Source: Acidobacteriota bacterium
GTDB taxonomy: Bacteria > Acidobacteriota > Terriglobia > Terriglobales > Acidobacteriaceae
DNA length: 39,570 nt
Assembly (NCBI GenBank): GCA_003225595.1
Contig: QIAR01000077.1
Coordinates: 1 to 39,570, forward strand
Reading direction: 5' to 3'
Shown here: positions 7,840 to 16,714 of the stretch, in pieces
How the letters are laid out: every line of letters begins with the position of its first letter
Numbering within the stretch: the first letter of the stretch is position 1
Notes under the pieces: generated by a model
The model's database searches: none
What the model was told of the DNA's origin: nothing
What the model saw: the letters and a program-made list of their open reading frames with translations, nothing else
Position numbers and translations under genes: made by a program

Positions 7840-10659
7840 ATGTCTTCGCGCAGGTGGATTGCGTCGGTCGTGTCCGCGAGTTTGTTACTGGTGGCGACGA
7901 GCTTCGCTCAGACCGCTACCGGCAGCTTACAAGGTGTCGTGAAGGACGCGTCGGGTGCGGTGTTGCAGGGAGTCAAGGTGCTCGCGACGAACTCGGCGAC
8001 TGGGGCGCAGCGCTCCTCGATGACGAACGATCGCGGCGAGTACCTGTTCCTTAACTTGCCACCGAGCCGATATCAGATCCTTGCGCAACATCCGGGTTTC
8101 TCAGACCAGAAGGTAGAGGCCGTCACGGTTAACGTCGGCATCACGGCGACTGTGGATATCTCCATGTCCCTCGCCGCAGTCGCATCCGTGATCAATGTGA
8201 GTTCGGAGGCTCCTACTATCGACGTCCAAAACGTAACGGTTGAGTCGGTAATCACGCAGGAGCAACTCAATTCTCTGCCAACCAACGGGCGGAATTTCCA
8301 GCAGTTGGCGATGTTGTCGCCCATGGCGGACAACGGTAGCCAAAGTGTTGGATCGAGCTTCGACAGCACCAAGACTCGTGTCGGTGCCGTTTCTGTAGGG
8401 GGCGGGCCTGGCCGTTACCTCAACATATCGATTGACGGCGGTGATGCGAACGACGATTTTGTCGGCGGCCAGAATTTGCAAATTAGCCAGGATGCTGTGC
8501 AGGAATTCAGCATTGTTACTCAGCGCTACAACGCCGAGGATGGTCGCGCCAGCCAAGGCGTCATAAATGTCATCACCAAATCGGGTACGAACCATCTGCA
8601 CGGAAGTGGATTCTGGTACTTCCGCGATGCAGCTATCAGCAACGAGAGCCAACTGGACAAGAACTTAGGGCTTCCGAAACCCGACTTTCGGAAGCAGCAG
8701 TACGGTGCGACTCTAGGCGGGCCGGTCAAGCCTGATCGGGTTTTCTTTTTCAGTTCTTTTGAGCGCCAACAAGAACACCAGTTTGCCACCTACACCAGCA
8801 ACGGCGCTTTCCCCACCGTCGATGGAGTTTTCAAGCAACCCTTTTGGCAGAACATGTATATGGCGAAGATGGACGTGCAACTGACGCGTTCCTTGAGCTT
8901 CTTCGGCAGATACACGCAGGAAAACAACAACTTACACAACGACACGGCTGGTGTGCCGAACGTTACTCCGAACACTGTTGTGAACATCAAAAACGATTTC
9001 CACACAGTGACGAGTGGTTTGACCAAGGTGGGGACCAATTGGGTCAATGACCTTCGCTTTCAGTACAGCGATTATCACGGGGCGACGGTTGATCCGCACG
9101 GCAACGAAGATGCTCCCACTCTCGTATTCCCAGACGGAGTGTTCGGACACAATCCGCAGGCGCCACAGTTCAACATTGAGAGAAAGTATCAGTGGCGAGA
9201 GACTTTGTCAGTCACGCGGAAGCAACATAGTTTCAAGGCCGGCACAGAATATATTTACCAACCCGAATTCGGCGGTCAGTTTGGGTTCGGGCGAAACGAA
9301 TTCTTTTACGCAAATGACGATTACAATCCCGCGACGGGAGTCGTAGGGCCAACCAACTCTATTGTGTCATTCGTCACATTTAGCCAGAAGCTGGGCAGCG
9401 CCCTCAACCCGCCTTTGCATTATGTTGGCCTTTTCGCGCAGGATGAGTGGAGGCCCACTTCGCGGATCACCCTGAATCTAGGGTTGCGGTATGACTTTGA
9501 GAAAAACCTATTTGTCCCGCGCAACACGACTACCAACCAGGTTCTTTATCCGGTCACAGGAACTCCCCACGATCGTTATCACAACTTCGCACCCCGGGTT
9601 GGTATTGCCGTGGATTTGTTCGGCAATCGCCGTACAGTTCTGAATGCCGGTTACGGCATGTACTACGAGTACCAAGCGATCACCGCCGCAACCTTGTACG
9701 AAGCGCTTAACCAGCTACCGAATGCTTTCGAAGTGATAGTCATACCTGCCCCGGTTCCATTTGGACCGAACAACATACCCAATTTCACCGGACAACCTGG
9801 CTTTGACATTGGATTCGCAAATAGCCCCAATCTAACCAACCCTCGGGTCCACGAGATCTCGGCAGGGATTTCTCATGAACTAACCGAAGGCGTGGTGTTG
9901 GAGAGTAACTTTGTCTCTAGTCTGGGGCGTGACTTTCCGGTATTCACTGATTTCAATCCCATTATTGATCCGGTGACTGGACAACGTCTAAGGCAGGCAC
10001 AGTTCCCGACTTTGGGCGGCGTGCAGATGTTCGTGAACGGCGGACACAATCGGTATCTCGCTTGGGCCACCCAGATCCGTTATCGCCGACACCGTTTGGA
10101 ATTTCAGGGTTCTTACCGCCTGTCGCAATCGAAGACTGACCAGGACAGCACGCAGGGATCTCCGTCTGACGGCGTGCTCAATACAGCTAATTGGCAAAGG
10201 GATCCCACGGAGTATGGGTATAGCAACTTCGATGAGCGCCACCGCTTCATCGCCAGCTTCGTTTGGAACCTGCCCAAGGGCTTCCTGCTATCCAACATAA
10301 TCAGCGCATCCTCGGGGCGGGCCTACACTCCACTGTGCAACGGCTGCGATGCCAATGGCGACGGCTTTAACGGGTTTTTCGGCATCGGGGATCGTACCGG
10401 TCCGCGTGGCAGCCTACGGGGCGATCCCACCTTTCAACTCGATTTGCGGGGAGCCAAGACATTTACTTTCAGGGAAAAAATGAGTTTGCAGTTGCTGGCT
10501 GAAGTGTTCAATCTAACCAACCGTGCGAACTACGGCAGCAACTTAAACCGGATTACGGCTCCGGATGGCTCAATCATTCCGAATTCCGGTTTCGGGCAAC
10601 CGATTGCTATTTATACGCCGCCGCGACAGGCTCAGATTGGAGTGCGCTTTAGCTTCTGA
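7840..10659 (+). CDS. TonB-dependent receptor with N-terminal carboxypeptidase-regulatory-like domain (Oar-like) A
   Basis: GSLQGVVKDASGAVLQGVKVLATNSATGAQRSSMTNDRGEYLFLNLPPSRYQI; plug region EQLNSLPTNGRNFQQLAMLSP; C-terminal ...RQAQIGVRFSF ending in aromatic. GGAGGAG RBS before ATG 7840. Confidence 0.92.
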   Translation: MSSRRWIASVVSASLLLVATSFAQTATGSLQGVVKDASGAVLQGVKVLATNSATGAQRSSMTNDRGEYLFLNLPPSRYQILAQHPGFSDQKVEAVTVNVGITATVDISMSLAAVASVINVSSEAPTIDVQNVTVESVITQEQLNSLPTNGRNFQQLAMLSPMADNGSQSVGSSFDSTKTRVGAVSVGGGPGRYLNISIDGGDANDDFVGGQNLQISQDAVQEFSIVTQRYNAEDGRASQGVINVITKSGTNHLHGSGFWYFRDAAISNESQLDKNLGLPKPDFRKQQYGATLGGPVKPDRVFFFSSFERQQEHQFATYTSNGAFPTVDGVFKQPFWQNMYMAKMDVQLTRSLSFFGRYTQENNNLHNDTAGVPNVTPNTVVNIKNDFHTVTSGLTKVGTNWVNDLRFQYSDYHGATVDPHGNEDAPTLVFPDGVFGHNPQAPQFNIERKYQWRETLSVTRKQHSFKAGTEYIYQPEFGGQFGFGRNEFFYANDDYNPATGVVGPTNSIVSFVTFSQKLGSALNPPLHYVGLFAQDEWRPTSRITLNLGLRYDFEKNLFVPRNTTTNQVLYPVTGTPHDRYHNFAPRVGIAVDLFGNRRTVLNAGYGMYYEYQAITAATLYEALNQLPNAFEVIVIPAPVPFGPNNIPNFTGQPGFDIGFANSPNLTNPRVHEISAGISHELTEGVVLESNFVSSLGRDFPVFTDFNPIIDPVTGQRLRQAQFPTLGGVQMFVNGGHNRYLAWATQIRYRRHRLEFQGSYRLSQSKTDQDSTQGSPSDGVLNTANWQRDPTEYGYSNFDERHRFIASFVWNLPKGFLLSNIISASSGRAYTPLCNGCDANGDGFNGFFGIGDRTGPRGSLRGDPTFQLDLRGAKTFTFREKMSLQLLAEVFNLTNRANYGSNLNRITAPDGSIIPNSGFGQPIAIYTPPRQAQIGVRFSF

Positions 10660-10705
10660 GAACAACAATTGCCATTGTGCGCAGCTCCAGGGGACAAGCA
10701 ACGTA

Positions 10706-12619
10706 ATGGTCACGGCTCCTGTATCACGGTGGTTCGCTCAAGCATCGGAAGATTTTCTCAATCTTGGTGCGATCCCTCCAGACGTACCTCGCGTGGAGGT
10801 TAGACGGAATGCTCTCGATCCTGTGACGTTCGCAGTCCTGGGTGGAGCACTCTTCTCCATCTGCCAGGAGATGGATATCACTCTGCGCAATACCTCGCTC
10901 TCCCCCATCATTAACATTGGGAAAGACTTCTCATGTGCGATTTTCACGTCCGACGCCCAGCTCGTGGCGCAAGCATGTAACTGTCCGGGTCATGTAGGCT
11001 CGATGCATTACGCGGTGCTCTCCTGTATTTCCTCCTTCGGATTCGAGAACCTGAACGAAGGCGACGTGTACATGCTCAACGATCCATATCAGGGAGGCAC
11101 ACACCTTCCCGACATCACTCTCATTACGCCCGTTTTTTACAAAGACGAGTTAGTAATGTTCGCAGGCAATCGTGCGCATCACAGCGATGTAGGCGGAAGT
11201 TGCCCCGGCAGCTTTCCACTTTCCGATTCAATTTTCGAAGAGGGCATTCGCATTCCGCCAGTTAAGTTCTACGACCGGGGCTCGAAGGTTCCTTCTGTCA
11301 TCAGCATGCTGTTGGCCAACGTTCGCACGCCCGAAGAGGTAGAAGGCGATATCGAAGCGCAACTTGCTGCCAATCGAGCGGGCGCGCGCGGTCTGGTTAG
11401 ACTCATGGACAAGTACGGCCGTGACGTCGTGCTGTGCGCGATCCTCGAGTACATGGATCACTCTGAACGAGCATTTCGCAACAGCTTGAATATTCCCGAC
11501 GGCAGTTACACAGCCGAAGATTGGATGGACGGCGACGGCAAGACGGAAGGGGCACGTAAAATCCGAGCAAACGTCGTCGTAAAAGGTTCGGACGTATTCG
11601 TTGACTTCACCGGGACTGAAGCGCAAGCGCGTGGCCCGATCAATAGCATCTTTCCGACAACTGCGTCGATGGTGGTTGCTGCCCTACTCGCTTTAACCGA
11701 TCCAACCATTATGCCGAACCACGGGTTCTATCGCCCTATACATGTAAAAGCACCGTCGGGAACGCTCGTAAACCCCACCTTTCCCGCTCCGGCGGTCGGA
11801 TTTCCGGACGTTTGTAACCGAATCGTGGAAGTGATCATGGAGGCTCTCACTCCCGTGATCCCCGATCGGGTGATTGCGGCTACCAGCGGCACAACCACCA
11901 ACTGTTTCTTTGGAGGAACCAACCCGACATCCGGGCAGCCCTACGTCTGGTACAACATCAACTCGCAAGGAGGTTGGGGAGGACGCAGCGACGCGGATGG
12001 CTGGCACAACGTGTGTTTTATCGAGGCGAACGGGTGGGACATTCCGGTGGAGACCATCGAATACCGCTATCCGTGGCGTGTACTAGCCTACAAACTTCGC
12101 GATGACGATTCCGGGGCAGGTAAGTTTCGTGGTGGCAAAGGCAATTACCTTGCGCTCACTCCGATCGGACATGACGTCCAGTTCTCAGTAAATGGCGACC
12201 GCGCAGTCACGCTGCCTTACGGACTCTTCGGCGGAAAGCCAGGCGCCAGTGGAAAGTGCACGATTTACCACAAGGATGGCAGGATCGAACGGGTCGCCCC
12301 GAAAATGCTTAAGGCAGATCGTCTCATCGTACGTCAGGACGACGTACTCGTGATCGAAGCGCCGAGCGGTGGAGGTTATGGTAATCCTCTCGAACGCAAC
12401 GTCGACTCCGTTCGAGACGACGTACTCGATGGCATTGTCTCAATTGAATCGGCGCGCCATGATTATGGCGTGGTGTTTTCCGATGGAGGTCGTGTCGTCG
12501 ATTTCATCGCAACCGCGGAACTGCGCGCGCAGATGTTTAATGCATATGAGACGCGATCCGCAGAATTGAACAGCATCAATCGGAAGCCTTACACCCTGGA
12601 CGACGACGCGGGGCATTGA
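10706..12619 (+). CDS. Hydantoinase B/oxoprolinase family protein (HyuB-like 1)
   Basis: DPVTFAVLGGALFSICQEMDITLRNTSLSPIINIGKDFSCAIF; NDPYQGGTHLPDITLITPVF; C-terminal GGGYGNPLERNVDSVRDDVLDG. Start at ATG 10706; the track start 10565 lies inside the TonB gene. Confidence 0.92.
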   Translation: MVTAPVSRWFAQASEDFLNLGAIPPDVPRVEVRRNALDPVTFAVLGGALFSICQEMDITLRNTSLSPIINIGKDFSCAIFTSDAQLVAQACNCPGHVGSMHYAVLSCISSFGFENLNEGDVYMLNDPYQGGTHLPDITLITPVFYKDELVMFAGNRAHHSDVGGSCPGSFPLSDSIFEEGIRIPPVKFYDRGSKVPSVISMLLANVRTPEEVEGDIEAQLAANRAGARGLVRLMDKYGRDVVLCAILEYMDHSERAFRNSLNIPDGSYTAEDWMDGDGKTEGARKIRANVVVKGSDVFVDFTGTEAQARGPINSIFPTTASMVVAALLALTDPTIMPNHGFYRPIHVKAPSGTLVNPTFPAPAVGFPDVCNRIVEVIMEALTPVIPDRVIAATSGTTTNCFFGGTNPTSGQPYVWYNINSQGGWGGRSDADGWHNVCFIEANGWDIPVETIEYRYPWRVLAYKLRDDDSGAGKFRGGKGNYLALTPIGHDVQFSVNGDRAVTLPYGLFGGKPGASGKCTIYHKDGRIERVAPKMLKADRLIVRQDDVLVIEAPSGGGYGNPLERNVDSVRDDVLDGIVSIESARHDYGVVFSDGGRVVDFIATAELRAQMFNAYETRSAELNSINRKPYTLDDDAGH

Positions 12620-14700
12620 TGGCCTCCAACTCGCGGTACATCGTCGGAATTGACATAGGCGGGACGTTCACAGACGTGATCGCCCTGGACGTCGAAACCG
12701 GGCACGCCCTCAGCGCCAAAACACCTACCACTCCCGGCCGGTTCGTCGCTGGAGTTACGAACAGTATCAAGACACTCGGGGTCCCTCTTCATGAAGTAGG
12801 CCAAATCATTCACGGTAGTACAACCTGCACCAATGCTCTGATTGAACGCAAGCACGCTAAGACGGGTTTCATTGGGACCAAAGGCTTTAGTGACGAGTTC
12901 GACATCCAGCGGATGATCCGCCGCTGGGGCAAAACTTCCTGGTCCGCTATCTATGATCTGCATCAGAAAAAACCGGCGCCGTTTGTACGTCGACACTTGA
13001 GGCGCGAGCTGGACGAGCGGGTTGCTTACCCGGGTGTTGTTGTCAAAGAACTCGATTTGGATGAGGTTCGCTGCAAGGCGAAGGAATTGATCGAGGCCGG
13101 GGCGTCGTCGCTAGCTGTCTGCCTGTTGTGGTCAACCGTGAATTCTTCGCACGAGCGCCGAGTGAAGGCATTGATAGATAGCGAATTCAAGAATGTTTAC
13201 GTCAGCATATCCTGTGAGGTGGCCCCTGTCGTGCGGGAGTACGAACGCATGGTGACCACCGCCGTGAATGCGTCGCTGATGCCGGTGATGACCGATTACC
13301 TCGCAACGGTTAAGGAAGAGTTGAATTCAATGGGTTTCCGTGGAAGCCTTTTGCTCATGCAGTCTCACGGCGGAGTGGCGGATCCCGAAGTCTTGAAAGA
13401 GCGGCCGATACTTACGTTGCGAGGAGGCCCAGTTGCTGGCGTGGTTGCTACGAATAACCTGGGCAAGACCCTTGGGACGAAAAGGTTGATCTCCTGCGAT
13501 ATCGGTGGCACAAGCTGTGACACCGCCATCATTCTTGATCACGCTATACCTCTAACCGACGAAACCGAAGTGGACTATTACCCTGTGAAGATCCCCACGG
13601 CTGATATCCACTGCATCGGTGCCGGTGGCGGGAGTATTGCCTACGTGGATGCCGGCGGAGCGCTTCGCGTGGGACCCGAGAGTGCGGGCGCGTCGCCTGG
13701 TCCAGCATGCTACGGATCGGGCACACAGCCTACCTTGACCGATGCGAATCTTGTGCTCGGTCGCTTGAGTGCTGACGAGTTCTGTGGTGGGCAGATCAAG
13801 CTGGACACAGATGCTGCGCGCTCTAGCCTCGAGGCGTTATCGCGCCGGCTTGGCTGTAATGTCACAACCGCCGCCGAAGGCATTGTCCGAGTTGCGGTCG
13901 CCAATATGGCCGAGTCAATTCGCTTGCAGACGATCGATCGGGGCCACGATCCGAGAGAATTTTCGTTGGTGGGATTCGGTGGGGGTGGTCCACTGCATGC
14001 CAGTCTTCTTGCGGAGGCTTCGTCTATTCCCGAGGTCATTATTCCTCTCCAACCTGGTGTTTTCTCGACTGTCGGCATGGTTGTCGCCGAGCTTGGTTAT
14101 CGCAGCCAGACAGGGTGCTTGCAGCCTCTCGCGAGCGTGGATCCCATTAAGCTGGAAAGAAGTTTTCGCGAAATGGAAGCCGCAGGTGCTGCGATGCTCA
14201 GAACAAGTTCAACGAAGCGCGGAGATGTACGGTTTTCTCGATCTGCGGCGATGCGTTACACACTTCAGGAGTGGGAGATTCAGGTCGGGATAGATGTTGG
14301 GCGCATCGATCACCACGGCTTAGAAAAGATTAAGGCGGCATTTCACGCGGCTCATAGAGCGCGATACGCCTTTGCGCCCGAAGATAAGCCGGTTGAGTTT
14401 GTGACTTTATATGTGGATTCTTCTCTCCCCACCCCACCCCTGCGGCACGAACCTCCAGTTCAAGGTGATGGAGACCCGGCCGGTTCACAAAAGGGCACAC
14501 GTGCTGTTTACATCGACGAACGTATGGGCTTTGTGGACGTATCGATTTATGACCGTGTTCGCCTGGAGGCGGATGATGTGATCAATGGACCTTGCATCAT
14601 CGAGGAACTCACCTCCACTACATTTGTCCAAAAGGGTTGGCAAGTGACGGTTGATCCGATGGGTAATCTGATTGTCCGTTCGCTCGAGAGTGAACGTTGA
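12619..14700 (+). CDS. Hydantoinase/oxoprolinase family protein (HyuA-like 1)
   Basis: RYIVGIDIGGTFTDVIALDVETG and ISCDIGGTSCDTAIILD phosphate-binding motifs; GAGGGSIAYVDAGGALRVGPESAGASPGPACYG. TGATG overlap with upstream HyuB. Confidence 0.93.
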   Translation: MASNSRYIVGIDIGGTFTDVIALDVETGHALSAKTPTTPGRFVAGVTNSIKTLGVPLHEVGQIIHGSTTCTNALIERKHAKTGFIGTKGFSDEFDIQRMIRRWGKTSWSAIYDLHQKKPAPFVRRHLRRELDERVAYPGVVVKELDLDEVRCKAKELIEAGASSLAVCLLWSTVNSSHERRVKALIDSEFKNVYVSISCEVAPVVREYERMVTTAVNASLMPVMTDYLATVKEELNSMGFRGSLLLMQSHGGVADPEVLKERPILTLRGGPVAGVVATNNLGKTLGTKRLISCDIGGTSCDTAIILDHAIPLTDETEVDYYPVKIPTADIHCIGAGGGSIAYVDAGGALRVGPESAGASPGPACYGSGTQPTLTDANLVLGRLSADEFCGGQIKLDTDAARSSLEALSRRLGCNVTTAAEGIVRVAVANMAESIRLQTIDRGHDPREFSLVGFGGGGPLHASLLAEASSIPEVIIPLQPGVFSTVGMVVAELGYRSQTGCLQPLASVDPIKLERSFREMEAAGAAMLRTSSTKRGDVRFSRSAAMRYTLQEWEIQVGIDVGRIDHHGLEKIKAAFHAAHRARYAFAPEDKPVEFVTLYVDSSLPTPPLRHEPPVQGDGDPAGSQKGTRAVYIDERMGFVDVSIYDRVRLEADDVINGPCIIEELTSTTFVQKGWQVTVDPMGNLIVRSLESER

Positions 14701-14711
14701 GCTCAAGCATC

Positions 14712-16499
14712 ATGCAAACCGACAGCACTGAATTGACGCTCCTGCACAATCGCCTGACCAGTATCTGCCGAGAGATGGGCGTCGCTATGATGAAGACCGC
14801 CTACTCACCAGTCTTCAATGAAGGCTTCGATTTTGTGTGCTCGTTATTCGACCGCGAAGGGCGCATGATCGCGCAGGCCGAATACAACCCCTCGATGCTT
14901 GGAGCCGCAATCTACACAGTCGAATGGATGCTCAATGAGATCGGAGTGGAATGTTTCCGACAAGGGGATGTTTGGGTTCACAACGATCCATATCGGGGTG
15001 GCTGTCACCTACCTGAACACATGCTGCTAAAGCCCGTTTTCCACAAGGATGAACTGTTTGGCTTCGCAGCCACCATTGGCCACATTGCTGAGATTGGGGG
15101 AAAAGCAGTGGGTGCTCTCGCCGGAGACGCTACCGAAATCTACCAGGAAGGGTTGCGTCTACCGCCTGTGAAACTGATGGATCGTGGCGAGCATGCCATG
15201 GATATTTGGAAGATTCTGATGACAAACCATCGCACTCCGAAGTTGACATGGGGTGACCTTCACGCAATGCTCGGATCTCTCCACATCGGCGAGAGCCGGC
15301 TAATTGAGCTGTTGGAAGCGCGTGGCCTATCCCGGACCCTCGATGAAACTAAAGAACTCATGCAACGTGCGGAAGCTTGGATGCGGCGAGAGATCGAAGC
15401 CATACCCGACGGCGAATACCGCTTCGAGGATTGGATGGAGAACGACGGGATAACGGACGAGCCACGCCGGATAAAGGTCGCCGTTTCCGTTCGTGGCGGG
15501 GAAATCATCGCTGATTTCACCGGCACTGACCCCCAAACACGTGGACCCATTAATGCCACGTATGCGGTGACGGCGGCTGCTACCTACAATGCTGCGTTCC
15601 ATCTCACCGATCCCCAAGTCCCACGCAATGCGGGTTGCTACCGGCCCATCAAGATAATCGCTCCGCCTGGAACGCTGGTGAATGTCCAGCACCCGGCGCC
15701 GGAGATCGGCGGTAATTCCGAGACGCACTGCCGGATAATCGGGGTAGTCATGGGCGCCCTTGCCCAAGCGGTGCCTGAGCGGGCCGCCGCGGCCGACGGC
15801 GCAACAGGCTGCAATTTCTTGTTTGGGGGGATTCACCCGGACACGGGTGAGTTTTACGCTAACTATCACTTCGAAAATGTTGGATGGGGTGCCGCTGCCA
15901 ACCACGACGGTAACGACGCCCAGTGTGCGCCCCTGGCCATCAGTCGCAATGTGCCGGTAGAAGTTTTCGAGACCCGATATCCAATTCTTGTACGGTCGTT
16001 GCGACTCCTGACGGACAGTGGTGGCGCCGGTCTGTTCCGCGGAGGTCTGGGAACGGAACGAATTCTTGAGATTCGTGCCCCGGAGATGACGGTCAGTGCG
16101 CTCTTTGATCGCATGAGAATCCCACCCTGGGGTTTGCAGGGCGGGAGCGCGGGGGGAACCACCAGTATTTCTATCCGTCGCGCTGGTGATAGCGACTTCC
16201 GCCTTTTCACGGATGTTTTCCACACCGTAACTCCATCCAAGTTTTCGAACATCATCGTGCGTCAGGGTGACCTCATACGGATTGTGAGTAGTGGGGGCGG
16301 AGGGTATGGAGATCCTTTCCAGCGCCCTGCACGCAAAGTGTTAAACGACGTGCTCGATCGCTACGTCTCGCCCCAGCAGGCAAGGAATCTGTACGGAGTT
16401 GTTTTGCGCGAGGGGGAAGGAACTTTGTCTTTCGACGAAGCGCCATCGAGAACGATGGCTGGTGAACGTGGCGCTGCGTCGGTAAATCTCAAAGCGTGA
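14712..16499 (+). CDS. Hydantoinase B/oxoprolinase family protein (HyuB-like 2)
   Basis: TELTLLHNRLTSICREMGVAMMKTAYSPVFNEGFDFVCSLFD; NDPYRGGCHLPEHMLLKPVFH; GGGGYGDPFQRPARKVLNDVLD. ATG 14712 preferred over the TTG at 14697. Confidence 0.92.
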   Translation: MQTDSTELTLLHNRLTSICREMGVAMMKTAYSPVFNEGFDFVCSLFDREGRMIAQAEYNPSMLGAAIYTVEWMLNEIGVECFRQGDVWVHNDPYRGGCHLPEHMLLKPVFHKDELFGFAATIGHIAEIGGKAVGALAGDATEIYQEGLRLPPVKLMDRGEHAMDIWKILMTNHRTPKLTWGDLHAMLGSLHIGESRLIELLEARGLSRTLDETKELMQRAEAWMRREIEAIPDGEYRFEDWMENDGITDEPRRIKVAVSVRGGEIIADFTGTDPQTRGPINATYAVTAAATYNAAFHLTDPQVPRNAGCYRPIKIIAPPGTLVNVQHPAPEIGGNSETHCRIIGVVMGALAQAVPERAAAADGATGCNFLFGGIHPDTGEFYANYHFENVGWGAAANHDGNDAQCAPLAISRNVPVEVFETRYPILVRSLRLLTDSGGAGLFRGGLGTERILEIRAPEMTVSALFDRMRIPPWGLQGGSAGGTTSISIRRAGDSDFRLFTDVFHTVTPSKFSNIIVRQGDLIRIVSSGGGGYGDPFQRPARKVLNDVLDRYVSPQQARNLYGVVLREGEGTLSFDEAPSRTMAGERGAASVNLKA

Positions 16500-16714
16500 A
16501 GGTTGCAATGGGTGAATGGGCCGACAGAGGGCGAGCGAGCGATTACTTTCAGCAGCAAAATGTGCATTGTTCCGCTTGCGGAAAGATGATCCCCCGGCGC
16601 GCGTGGGTCGTAGTTAGAGATGGGAAAGAGCTGCTTTTCTGTGAGCCAGACTGCGAGCGGATTTACGACGATTACTGCATACCACGTTACGGGGCGACGA
16701 TCCGGTGGCGATAA
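16496..16714 (+). CDS. Small Cys4 putative zinc-finger protein, possible accessory/gamma-like subunit
   Basis: 72 aa with CSACG...CEPDC pattern (VHCSACGKMIPRRAWVVVRDGKELLFCEPDCERIYDDYC). Overlaps HyuB2 stop by 4 nt and HyuA2 start by 10 nt. Confidence 0.75.
   Translation: MKVAMGEWADRGRASDYFQQQNVHCSACGKMIPRRAWVVVRDGKELLFCEPDCERIYDDYCIPRYGATIRWR

Noticed and set aside
15327-16223. 298-aa minus-strand ORF
   Set aside because: Antisense to a well-supported HyuB-like gene; Arg/Ser/Gly-rich low-quality composition typical of spurious ORFs in GC-rich DNA.
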